Assembly: GCF_030347995.1 (NCBI RefSeq)
Contig: NZ_JAQIBC010000002.1
Coordinates: forward strand, 310,001-374,000
DNA: 64,000 bases
DNA from: Sulfurovum xiamenensis
Lineage (GTDB): Bacteria; Campylobacterota; Campylobacteria; Campylobacterales; Sulfurovaceae
Direction: 5' to 3'
The stretch's first letter is position 1; every line of letters begins with the position of its first letter. Below, in pieces: positions 17,780 to 25,456 of this stretch. The position numbers and the translations under genes were made by a program. The notes under the pieces are model-generated. The model made no database searches. It saw nothing but the letters and a program-made list of their open reading frames with translations, and had not been told where the DNA came from.

Positions 17780-18012
17780 TATCCGTTTATCAGTGCAACA
17801 ACTTCATCTACACTCAATAGTTTTCCTGTACTTACAACTTTACCATCTATCACAAGTCCAGGTGTACTCACTACCTGATACTCCATGATCTTCATGATAT
17901 CATCGACTTTTTCTATTTGGGCGAACTTTCCGCTTTTCGCAACAGCTTCTTTTACAACCTTTTCCAAGGCAACACACTTGGCACATCCGGTTCCTAATAC
18001 TTCGATCTTCAT
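17779..18012 (-). CDS. Mini-thioredoxin (redox-active disulfide protein 2 family)
   Basis: A 77 aa thioredoxin-fold protein with CAKC (Cys10/Cys13) near the N-terminus and the cis-Pro segment STPGLVIDGKVVSTGK. The family (TM0996/MTH895) often sits beside DUF318-type permeases in arsenic and metal clusters, as here. ATG 18012 is preferred because GGAG lies 8 bases upstream; it overlaps the stop of a 32 aa ORF as ATGA. Confidence 0.88.
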   Translation of the reverse strand: MKIEVLGTGCAKCVALEKVVKEAVAKSGKFAQIEKVDDIMKIMEYQVVSTPGLVIDGKVVSTGKLLSVDEVVALING

Positions 18013-18107
18013 AACAAACACTCCTTCATTATTGGTTCTAACTCTTTAGCATTCAAGCCACCAAGAAAAGCTTTTATACATTGGTTGGTATGATTGACTT
18101 TAAACAT
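18009..18107 (-). CDS. Possible 32 aa two-cysteine small protein
   Basis: A short frame with strong context: AAAGGAG lies seven bases before ATG 18107, it begins 10 bases after the permease stop, and its TGA overlaps the ATG of the mini-thioredoxin gene. The protein begins MFKVNHTNQC, has a Gly-Gly in the middle (FLGGLNAKELEP) and ends KECLL, with two cysteines (10 and 30). No signal or membrane segment. It could bind metal(loid), act as a thiol substrate of the neighbouring thioredoxin, or serve only for translational coupling. Confidence 0.55.
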   Translation of the reverse strand: MFKVNHTNQCIKAFLGGLNAKELEPIMKECLL

Positions 18108-18117
18108 TATTTCTCCT

Positions 18118-19062
18118 TTATAAAATAGTATTAAAAAGATACCCGATGATGATGATCCCACTTCCGACTATGGCGAAAAATAATCCAATAAGTCTTATAG
18201 AAATGATCTTTTTTAGTATCAGTGCTTCGGGTAAACTCAATGCTGTGACAGCCATCATAAAGCTGAGTGCCGTGCCCAAAAGCATCCCTTTGCCGGTGAG
18301 TACTTCTACTAAAGGCATAACACCTGCCGCATTAGAATACATAGGTATACCCATCATCACGGCGATGATCACGGCAAACGGATTACCTTCCCCTGTATAA
18401 CGAGCAATAAAATCAGTCGGGATATACCCATGTATCCACGCTCCTACACCTACACCAAGTAATACATACAGATAAATTTTCTTGAAAATATCCAAGGTAT
18501 AGCCCCATGCTTCCTTTGCTCTCTCTTTGACTGTCAGCGAGACAAGCCCGGCTTCCAGTTCAGAATCAATTGGTTTCACATCCAACAGTATCTCTTTTTC
18601 AGCACCCATTTTTCCGATAAAGTAACCGCCGATGATGGCAACCATCAGCCCAAAACCGATATATATAGCTGTAACCTTCCATCCAAAAAGCCCAAAAAGC
18701 ATTGCTATGGCAATCTCATTGTTCATAGGAGCAGAGATAAGATAACTAAAGGTAACCCCTACCGGGATCCTTGCTTGAATAAAACCTAAAAAAAGAGGGA
18801 TCGCAGAGCAGGAGCAAAATGGTGTGATGATCCCGAACAGTGAAGCACCTACATGCCCATAAAGAGCAGATTTACCCTGAAGATGTGCACGAACGTATTC
18901 TGTATTGACCCATGTTCTCAAAAAGGAAACGGCAAAAATGATCGTAAGCAGTAAAAACCATATCTTGACAGTATCATAGATAAAAAAGTGTAAGGCATCC
19001 GCCAACTTTCCTTCAAGCCCTACAATACCGTAGATAAACTCTTTGGTGAGTTCATACCACAT
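18118..19062 (-). CDS. DUF318-family permease of the arsenic operon (ArsP-like)
   Basis: A 314 aa polytopic protein with the DUF318 signature FCSCSAIPLFLGFIQARIPVGV and the second-half repeat MGIPMYSNAAGVMPLVE. Members of this family (for example ArsP) export organoarsenicals or other soft-metal species; the exact substrate here is unknown. Its ATG directly follows the arsC stop (TAA then ATG), placing it in the arsR-arsC transcription unit, and it is followed by thiol-relay genes. Confidence 0.85.
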   Translation of the reverse strand: MWYELTKEFIYGIVGLEGKLADALHFFIYDTVKIWFLLLTIIFAVSFLRTWVNTEYVRAHLQGKSALYGHVGASLFGIITPFCSCSAIPLFLGFIQARIPVGVTFSYLISAPMNNEIAIAMLFGLFGWKVTAIYIGFGLMVAIIGGYFIGKMGAEKEILLDVKPIDSELEAGLVSLTVKERAKEAWGYTLDIFKKIYLYVLLGVGVGAWIHGYIPTDFIARYTGEGNPFAVIIAVMMGIPMYSNAAGVMPLVEVLTGKGMLLGTALSFMMAVTALSLPEALILKKIISIRLIGLFFAIVGSGIIIIGYLFNTIL

Positions 19063-19467
19063 TTAGCAAAGCTCATTTTTGATGATAGGAAGGAGTTCTT
19101 TTTCAATAAGATTGAGTGTTTTTTCATATTCTTCTACCGCCTTGCCGCTTGGATCTTCAAATCCTACATGTATCGTCTTCACTGCTTTTGGGAACATAGG
19201 ACATGTCTCATTTGCATGGTCACATACAGTCACAACCAGATCAAAAGGTGTATTCAGCACTGTTTCGATCACTTTTGAGTGATATTCATCCCTCCAGAAC
19301 CCTTTTGACTCCAACAGTGCCTGAGCATTGGGATTGACTTTTCCACTTGCTTTGACACCAGAACTTTGAGCAAAGACACAATCACCGAGTTTAGCATTGA
19401 TCAGTGCCTCTCCCATAATAGAACGACAACTGTTTCCCGTACATAAGATCAATACATTTTTTTTCAT
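19063..19467 (-). CDS. arsC: Arsenate reductase, low-molecular-weight phosphatase type
   Basis: Cytoplasmic enzyme reducing arsenate to arsenite with thioredoxin as electron donor. The P-loop CTGNSCRS (Cys9, Cys15) and the catalytic Asp in FEDPSGK are visible, and a further Cys pair (VCDHANETC) fits the thioredoxin-coupled disulfide relay of this class. 134 aa is normal. Its start overlaps the arsR stop as ATGA. Confidence 0.93.
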   Translation of the reverse strand: MKKNVLILCTGNSCRSIMGEALINAKLGDCVFAQSSGVKASGKVNPNAQALLESKGFWRDEYHSKVIETVLNTPFDLVVTVCDHANETCPMFPKAVKTIHVGFEDPSGKAVEEYEKTLNLIEKELLPIIKNELC

Positions 19468-19787
19468 ACTTTACATCCTTGTGTTTGTGATATGTTCTTT
19501 AATTCAGGAAGATTCATATCCAAATAACGGATCTCTTCCAATGCTTCACTGCGAAAGCGGTCCAAAGGTTTTCGAATGGAGTAATATGCCCAGGTTCCTT
19601 TACGCTCTACTCGTAAAAATCCTGCATCTTTTAGAATCTTAAGGTGGCGTGAAAGGCGGGACTGTATCATGTCAAATGATATCTGCATGTCACATACACA
19701 TGTCTCCCCGTATTTATCAAGAAAACGCAGGATCAACACTCTTGTTTCATCATTAAGTGCAGCAACACTTTTTAAAAAAACTTCCAT
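19464..19787 (-). CDS. arsR: ArsR-family arsenic-responsive repressor
   Basis: A winged-helix repressor of 107 aa. The DNA-recognition helix is in IQSRLSRHLKILKDAGFLRVER, with the wing in GTWAYYSI. The CVC motif (Cys30 and Cys32 in ETCVCDMQ) matches the As(III)-sensing site of classical ArsR proteins, so arsenite should release it from DNA. ATG 19787 has AGGAG five bases upstream; the ORF extends to 19808 without support. It is the first gene of the operon and divergent from arsB. Confidence 0.92.
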   Translation of the reverse strand: MEVFLKSVAALNDETRVLILRFLDKYGETCVCDMQISFDMIQSRLSRHLKILKDAGFLRVERKGTWAYYSIRKPLDRFRSEALEEIRYLDMNLPELKNISQTQGCKV

Positions 19788-19835
19788 CATCACTCCTAGT
19801 ATATTCATAAAATTGTAGCAGATTTTAATTACTAA

Positions 19836-19851
19836 ATCAAGATATCTTGAT
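19836..19851. promoter_or_regulatory. Probable ArsR operator between arsR and arsB
   Basis: ATCAAGATATCTTGAT is a perfect 16 bp palindrome in the 116 bp gap between the divergent arsR and arsB genes. ArsR-family operators are palindromes of this size with ATCAA/TTGAT-type halves, so one site could control both directions. Confidence 0.7.
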
Positions 19852-19903
19852 ATATTTATTTAACTTTCGATATAGTTACCAAATTAATTTATAGGAAGTT
19901 TAT

Positions 19904-21166
19904 ATGTTTTTGGCAATTTCAGTCTTTTTAATAACCTTGGTTTTTGTGATCTGGCAGCCTCGTGGTCTTCAAATAGGTACAACAGCTGTCATCGGTGCAG
20001 TAGCCGCCCTGCTTCTAGGTGTAGTGAGTTATACGGATGTTTTTACCGTGATAGACATTGTATGGGATGCCACATTGGCATTTATAGGTATCATCATTCT
20101 CTCCATGATACTGGACCAGATAGGCTTTTTTGAATGGGCAGCGATTAAAATGGCACAATTAAGCAAAGGCAGTGGGAACAGGATGTTTGTCTATATCTTA
20201 ATTCTTGGTGCACTTGTTGCCGCATTCTTCGCCAATGATGGAGCAGCACTCATCTTAACCCCTATTCTACTGGCCAAGATGAAGTACTTAAAAATGAATC
20301 CGTTGGCTATCTTTGCATTTTTGATGGCTGGAGGATTTATCGGTGACAGTGCATCCAACCCTCTGGTGATCTCAAACCTTACCAACATCGTAACTGTCGG
20401 ATACTTTGACATCGGTTTTATCGAATATGCAAAAAATATGTTCCTGCCTAATCTTCTGTCAATCTTCGCTTCCATTGTCGTCTTGTGGATCTATTTCCGT
20501 AAGGAGATTCCATTAAAAGTTGATGTATCTACACTTCCAGAGGCCTCTTCAGTCATTAAAAACCAGACCATGTTTAAATTGAGCTGGTGGTTTTTGGGAT
20601 TGTTGATGACGGGTTACTTTATCGGTGACTTTTATGACCTTCCCGTCTCTGTGTTTGCACTTGGCGGAGCACTGATATTTTTAGCCATAGCAAACCATTA
20701 TAAAGCGACCAAACCCCTCATGACCATCAAAGCTGCGCCTTGGCAGGTGGTTTGGTTCTCCATAGGACTCTATGTTGTGGTCTACGGACTTAAAAATGCA
20801 GGACTTACCGACACCGTAGCCTCATGGATCAGTGCACTCCAGACACAGGGTGAAGCCATGGCGGTCATAGGTACAGGTTTTCTTGCTGCGGGTCTCAGCT
20901 CTGTGATGAACAATATGCCGACCATCATGGTGATGGACATCGCCATCAATCAGGTAGGATATACAGGAAATGAAGCGTTGGTCTATGCCAATATACTTGG
21001 CTCAAACCTCGGTCCTAAAATGACCCCTATCGGCTCACTGGCCACCCTCCTTTGGCTTCATGTTCTTGCACAAAAAGGTGTAAAAATAGGCTGGGGAGAA
21101 TATATGAAAGTGGGACTTGTGATCACCCCGCCTGTATTACTGATAGCCTTACTCGGTCTAATATAA
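19904..21166 (+). CDS. arsB: Arsenite efflux permease ArsB
   Basis: A 420 aa protein with about twelve membrane helices of the ArsB/NhaD ion transporter superfamily. The conserved AAFFANDGAALILTPI and SVMNNMPTIMVMDIAI blocks, each with the Asn-rich re-entrant signature, are clear. It extrudes arsenite from the cytoplasm. AGGAAG precedes ATG 19904. It runs divergently from arsR-arsC and is followed by a DUF4395 gene. Confidence 0.95.
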   Translation: MFLAISVFLITLVFVIWQPRGLQIGTTAVIGAVAALLLGVVSYTDVFTVIDIVWDATLAFIGIIILSMILDQIGFFEWAAIKMAQLSKGSGNRMFVYILILGALVAAFFANDGAALILTPILLAKMKYLKMNPLAIFAFLMAGGFIGDSASNPLVISNLTNIVTVGYFDIGFIEYAKNMFLPNLLSIFASIVVLWIYFRKEIPLKVDVSTLPEASSVIKNQTMFKLSWWFLGLLMTGYFIGDFYDLPVSVFALGGALIFLAIANHYKATKPLMTIKAAPWQVVWFSIGLYVVVYGLKNAGLTDTVASWISALQTQGEAMAVIGTGFLAAGLSSVMNNMPTIMVMDIAINQVGYTGNEALVYANILGSNLGPKMTPIGSLATLLWLHVLAQKGVKIGWGEYMKVGLVITPPVLLIALLGLI

Positions 21167-21212
21167 ATTTTTTATGACTACTCATGTAAAACGTAAAGAA
21201 AGAGAGAAAAAT

Positions 21213-21956
21213 ATGATAAATCTAAAAGAGTTTTTTGCCTATGGCGAAAAGGTACCAGGATATGAGATAGGTATGCTGAATGAAAGAGAAGCACGTGCGG
21301 CAGCAGCTATACTGTTTGTCGGTGCATTTCTTGGACTAATGAACGGGATCATGCTGCATACGGCAGTCTTTTCTAAATATTTTGTAACATTTTTTGCTAT
21401 CGACTTTACGATGCGTATCATTCAGCCACGATATGCGCCCAGTTTGATGCTCGGACGTTTTTTTGTACAAAACCAGAGACCTGAGTATGTCGGAGCTGCA
21501 CAAAAACGTTTTGCATGGGTACTGGGATTTATACTGGCATGGCCAATGTTCTACTATCTGGTCATTGATTTCCAGCCTAACCCGCTTAAAGCACTGGTGT
21601 GTTTGATCTGTATGGCACTGCTCTTCTTCGAGGCGGCCTTCTCTATCTGCCTGGGCTGTAAGATCTTCGAATGGGTCAAAGGAAAAGATCCGAAGTACTG
21701 TCCAGGCGGTGTATGTGAAATGAAGATAAAAGAGCCTATCCAAACCTTTTCAGTAGCTCAAAAGATTATCCTTATCTCCACGGTACTGGTCATGGGATAC
21801 GGTATCTATGCCTATTTTACCAAACTACCCGACAGAACTGTGTTTGTCCAAAAGATGAAAATGATGATGATGAGTCAGGCGGAACTTGATGCGATACAAG
21901 CAGCAAAAGAGCAAGCTGAAGAGGATGCATTCTTCAATGACGATGAGGATCCCTAG
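21213..21956 (+). CDS. DUF4395 membrane protein
   Basis: A 247 aa protein with four to five hydrophobic segments and the DUF4395 pattern: RIIQPRYAPSLMLGRFFV in the first half and FEAAFSICLGCKIFEW in the second, then CPGGVCE. The many Cys (CLGC, CPGGVC) suggest a thiol role. The C-terminus is Met-rich followed by an acidic tail (AEEDAFFNDDEDP). ATG 21213 has a purine-rich AGAGAG upstream; ATG 21174 lacks one. Co-transcribed with arsB, so probably linked to arsenic or thiol homeostasis. Confidence 0.75.
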   Translation: MINLKEFFAYGEKVPGYEIGMLNEREARAAAAILFVGAFLGLMNGIMLHTAVFSKYFVTFFAIDFTMRIIQPRYAPSLMLGRFFVQNQRPEYVGAAQKRFAWVLGFILAWPMFYYLVIDFQPNPLKALVCLICMALLFFEAAFSICLGCKIFEWVKGKDPKYCPGGVCEMKIKEPIQTFSVAQKIILISTVLVMGYGIYAYFTKLPDRTVFVQKMKMMMMSQAELDAIQAAKEQAEEDAFFNDDEDP

Positions 21957-22069
21957 TTCTATCGATATCATCGTCAAATATACCTGCATGTGTATGGTCT
22001 TTAAAAATGCCAAAACTCATTATACATTGAAAATTAGCTCAATTGAAGTACGTAACAGACAAAGACAGT

Positions 22070-22498
22070 CTATCTGGAAGCATAGAGCTCTTTTTCTCTT
22101 CCTATCAGTATATCTCCCAAAAAGAAATACGCCTCTTTCCAGGCATCAATGACATCTTTACTTGCTACATCACCCAGCACATCTTTAATGGCTTGTAGCA
22201 AAGAAGCACCCACCATAGGATAATGTTCAGACTTCACATTGCTTGTTACATGCCTTTTTGCAATGTCATCAACCGTATGACTTAGTACATGAAGCTTATC
22301 TATATTGGCTGCGTATGCAACGATAGCCCCTGCAAGTTTTTTGTACTGCGCTTCAAGTGCTTCAGGAAAAAGAGCTCTTGTCTCAGGATAATTCATAAAC
22401 AAGATCTCATACATTCTCGTAGTAATATCTTCTCCATATTCTACTAGTAACGGTGCTGTTTTTTTACATATCTCAACTGTTTTTTCTGAGAGTACCAT
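22070..22498 (-). CDS. Single-domain globin (Cgb/Vgb-like)
   Basis: A 142 aa globin with the flavohaemoglobin-type N-terminus (LSEKTVEICKKTAPLLVEYGEDITTRMY), helix E Gln in EAQYKKLAGAI and the proximal His in DIAKRHVTSN. No FAD reductase domain is attached, as in Campylobacter Cgb, which detoxifies nitric oxide. AAGGA precedes ATG 22498. Regulation by nitrosative stress is likely by analogy, but I see no clear NssR-type site. Confidence 0.9.
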   Translation of the reverse strand: MVLSEKTVEICKKTAPLLVEYGEDITTRMYEILFMNYPETRALFPEALEAQYKKLAGAIVAYAANIDKLHVLSHTVDDIAKRHVTSNVKSEHYPMVGASLLQAIKDVLGDVASKDVIDAWKEAYFFLGDILIGREKELYASR

Positions 22499-22718
22499 TG
22501 CTTTTCCTTTATTTTATTGTTTGAATATATATTATTATATTACTATTATGAATCCTATATATACAAAATATTGTATAATTATTAATCAATACAAACTATA
22601 AATAAGAGTGATTCAAGTAATACATTAGACTAATTTAAAGAATAAAAAATTGAAAATGGTTAGGAGTGATTTTTATTTACTTGTATGTTTCTAGGTATAT
22701 TGTAACCATCAAAGATGG

Positions 22719-23471
22719 TTACAAACTATTTTCAAAAAGTTTGTCATCTAACTGACCCAGTACCGATGCAAAAGATTCATTTTCTATATAGTGCATAAGT
22801 GCAGCGTTAAATGTCAGGTTAAATACCCTGTTACGGTGTTTGAAGCTGTAATTTGACATCTCATTTTGCATATTGTGTAGATGTTCTTCTGCTTCATTTT
22901 CATTCAACCCATGTAAAAAGATCAGAAAGTTATCCTCCGAATAACGCACGATCTCATAATGGCAATGCTTCTGGTCCAGATAACCAATCATATAGTCACT
23001 GACCTGTTTTAAGAGTCTATTCCCTATATTCGTATCATACTCACTAATGATCCTGTCATAATCGGTTATCTTGATACTGATCAAAAATCCGCGATCATTA
23101 AATGTTTCATTATTATTAAGCTTATCTTTAAAGATCCATAATCGGTTTTTACTCTTCGAAATGTCATCTGAAAAGAGTTGTGTACGCAGAGTGTCCATAG
23201 CAGACCGCAGAACATTCAGCTCCTTCATATAGTCTCTACCTGAATCAAACCAATGTTGCTCCATTTGTTTCAGTGACTGCATAGTGTTTATGATCTCATC
23301 CTCATCTGCTGCAACACTGTGAATACTTTTTTCTTGCTGTTGATCATCTATTTTTTTCATCTCTTCCATAAATATCTCAAGATATGTAGAAGGTAGGATG
23401 ATGTCATGCTTTAACGCCCTAAGCTTTGTTTTTTCAGTGATTTGTACCAATTTATCGTTATTGTTATGCAA
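22719..23471 (-). CDS. Degenerate GGDEF-domain protein
   Basis: A soluble protein of about 250 aa. The second half follows the GGDEF fold (FLISIKITDYDRIISEYDTN, GNRLLKQVSDYM, then RYSEDNFLIF), but the catalytic GG(D/E)EF is replaced by SEDNF, so cyclase activity is not expected. The N-terminal half is helical and charged. The likely start is TTG 23471, with AGGGGG five bases upstream, overlapping the stop of the EAL gene by 8 bases; GTG 23507 is an alternative. It probably works with the EAL protein. A hairpin with arms GTAACCATC/GATGGTTAC overlaps its stop. Confidence 0.8.
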   Translation of the reverse strand: MHNNNDKLVQITEKTKLRALKHDIILPSTYLEIFMEEMKKIDDQQQEKSIHSVAADEDEIINTMQSLKQMEQHWFDSGRDYMKELNVLRSAMDTLRTQLFSDDISKSKNRLWIFKDKLNNNETFNDRGFLISIKITDYDRIISEYDTNIGNRLLKQVSDYMIGYLDQKHCHYEIVRYSEDNFLIFLHGLNENEAEEHLHNMQNEMSNYSFKHRNRVFNLTFNAALMHYIENESFASVLGQLDDKLFENSL

Positions 23472-25023
23472 TGTTGCCCCCTTTCGGCCCAAATGTTGCG
23501 CTAACACTCTCCCAATGCTCCGGTTTATGCAAATGATACCCTTGCAGATAATCTACACCGATACTTTTTGCCAGTCTCATAATAGTTTCATCACTAATAT
23601 ATTCAGCAATGGTTTTGATCCCGAGATCATGGCAGATCTTGACCATATTCTCTAGAATGATCCTGTATTTTTCATCATCTATTTTTGATACCAATGAACC
23701 ATCGAGCTTTACAAAATCGATATCAAGGTTAGCGATATTGTCAAAATTCGAGAAGCCACTGCCAAAATCATCTATCGCGATAAGCACACCCTTTTTTTTA
23801 AGGGAAAAGATAAATTCATTGACCTGTTCAATATCCTCTATCTGTTCACTCTCTACGATCTCAACTGTTAAACGGCTACCGACTTTCTTTTGTTTGATCT
23901 GTTGCATCAAAGTATGACAAAGTTCAGAGTTATTGATATCTAGATAAGAGAGGTTCAATGTCATGGCAACATCATGTTTATCCATGACATCAAATACTTT
24001 TTCGATCATTTGAGACATCAACTGTGTATATAAACGGTACTCTTTTGATTTTTCCATAAATGCCGCTGGGGATAATACATGCCCTTCACTGTCCATCAGT
24101 CGCATAAGGCTTTCAAACTTGTTCGGGACATGGTTGTCATCCGCATCAAATATCCCCTGAAAATATGGTGTGACGGTCTCTTGTTTAATATTGTTAAGCA
24201 GTGTCTCATAGACCTTATTGACGATATGTTCATTCTTATCAATCGCATAACTGTCATAAAAAACATAGTTCTTTTGTGATCTTTTTGCTTCCTGCAGTGC
24301 TTTTTCCGCATAGAGCAAACTAACAGAACTATCTGCCTTTGTTGCACCAAACGTCGCATTGAGATGAATATGGCTATCGTCAGATATAACGAACCTATGA
24401 TTTGCAATACTTTGGGAAAGCTGTTTTACCACATATTCAAGCAGACGATGATTTAGATCATTTTTGATGAACAAACAGAGTTTATCTGCATAGACATGAT
24501 AGATATCGTAGGATAATACCCCAACACCCTGTGTTCTAAATATCTCTTTAGACTCCATCTCTTGAAGGGTACCTTTGATCATCGTTTGCATTTCACTCAC
24601 AATGCGTGTACCTGTTTCATATCCATAGAGGATATTGATATCATCAAAGGCAACGATGTCGATCAGTGAAACGATAGCAACATCATTGTATCTGGAGATC
24701 ATTTTTTGGTGATCCTGCATCGTTTTCCCTGATGATATAGCAGAAACTTGTCTCTTTTTGTTTTCATCGGCCAATATTTTTTTATCTGGTTGAGAAAGAG
24801 TTGCACCCATGTTCTTTCCTTTTTTGTCTAAGTCGACTTGATGTTTAATTTCCATCAGTTTAAGTAGAGCTTCATCTCTGGTCTGAGCATCTACTCTTTT
24901 TTTGATCGGTTTGCCATCAGCATCTCTATAGGTCACATAGTAACCTGTGACTTGCCCATCAGATTTACGATAGAGTTCACTGACACCTTTATAGTGCTTG
25001 TCAGTGATAGTTCTGATTGGCAT
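23464..25023 (-). CDS. EAL c-di-GMP phosphodiesterase with integrase-like N-terminal domain
   Basis: A 519 aa soluble protein in three parts. Residues 1-75 (KGVSELYRKSDGQVTGYYV, then RDADGKPIKKRVDAQTRDEALLKL) look like the arm-type DNA-binding domain of phage integrases. Residues about 100-270 are a GGDEF fold without the signature (YADKLCLFI). The C-terminal EAL domain keeps the metal and catalytic residues: FESLMR, LNLSYLD, VEIVES, AIDDFGSGFSN, VKLDGS, AEYI and LQGYHL. It should hydrolyse c-di-GMP. ATG 25023 has GGAGG upstream; the frame beyond it runs through the promoter region. Confidence 0.88.
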   Translation of the reverse strand: MPIRTITDKHYKGVSELYRKSDGQVTGYYVTYRDADGKPIKKRVDAQTRDEALLKLMEIKHQVDLDKKGKNMGATLSQPDKKILADENKKRQVSAISSGKTMQDHQKMISRYNDVAIVSLIDIVAFDDINILYGYETGTRIVSEMQTMIKGTLQEMESKEIFRTQGVGVLSYDIYHVYADKLCLFIKNDLNHRLLEYVVKQLSQSIANHRFVISDDSHIHLNATFGATKADSSVSLLYAEKALQEAKRSQKNYVFYDSYAIDKNEHIVNKVYETLLNNIKQETVTPYFQGIFDADDNHVPNKFESLMRLMDSEGHVLSPAAFMEKSKEYRLYTQLMSQMIEKVFDVMDKHDVAMTLNLSYLDINNSELCHTLMQQIKQKKVGSRLTVEIVESEQIEDIEQVNEFIFSLKKKGVLIAIDDFGSGFSNFDNIANLDIDFVKLDGSLVSKIDDEKYRIILENMVKICHDLGIKTIAEYISDETIMRLAKSIGVDYLQGYHLHKPEHWESVSATFGPKGGNIA

Positions 25024-25107
25024 CTTTTCCTCCGATCTCCATGAAACTTTTTTCTTAGAGAGTTTTCTAAAGTGTAAAACTCTAAACCTTATAATTCTAT
25101 TGTACAC

Positions 25108-25146
25108 AAAAGTTACTACATATGTCAAGAAAATGTAGTAACTTTT
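25108..25146. promoter_or_regulatory. 14 bp inverted repeat upstream of the EAL gene
   Basis: Arms AAAAGTTACTACAT (25108-25121) and ATGTAGTAACTTTT (25133-25146) are perfect complements around an 11 base spacer. A third copy of AAGTTACTACA lies at 25232-25242. The set sits 85-220 bases upstream of ATG 25023, a good place for operator sites, perhaps for the EAL protein's own DNA-binding-like domain. Confidence 0.6.
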
Positions 25147-25456
25147 AAATAACTCTTTCAAATTCCTATTTATAGGGGGTATAGCATTATTTAAGTCATA
25201 ATATATTTTTTAATATACTAGAACATAAAATAAGTTACTACAAGAATAATATTGTTAATATTAATCAATATCTAACATATGGATCTCATCACTTATTTGT
25301 CATTATTCAGTATGAAACGCTGCTTCCTACTTATGTATGTTTTCATTTTCAAGTGCTGTAAGAAGTATGAGAAAGAAAAATATTTTTCATCCTCCCCTAC
25401 TTCATTCGGGTTGTTTCTGTTATACTTATAGAAGTTAATCCACAACAAGGTATCCA
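25147..25456. other. AT-rich intergenic region between divergent genes
   Basis: About 310 bases that hold the third AAGTTACTACA copy (25232-25242), several AT-rich dyads, and a GTTATACTTATAG promoter-like element near 25420 that probably serves the GCS2 gene. No small gene was seen. Confidence 0.5.

Noticed and set aside
18022-18060. Non-coding gap between DUF318 permease and mini-thioredoxin
   Set aside because: The gap is filled by the coupled 32 aa frame, so it is listed as a possible gene instead.
25085-25102. Further R copy near 25.09 kb (AAACCTTATAATT)
   Set aside because: One arm matches but the opposite arm is missing; likely chance in AT-rich DNA.
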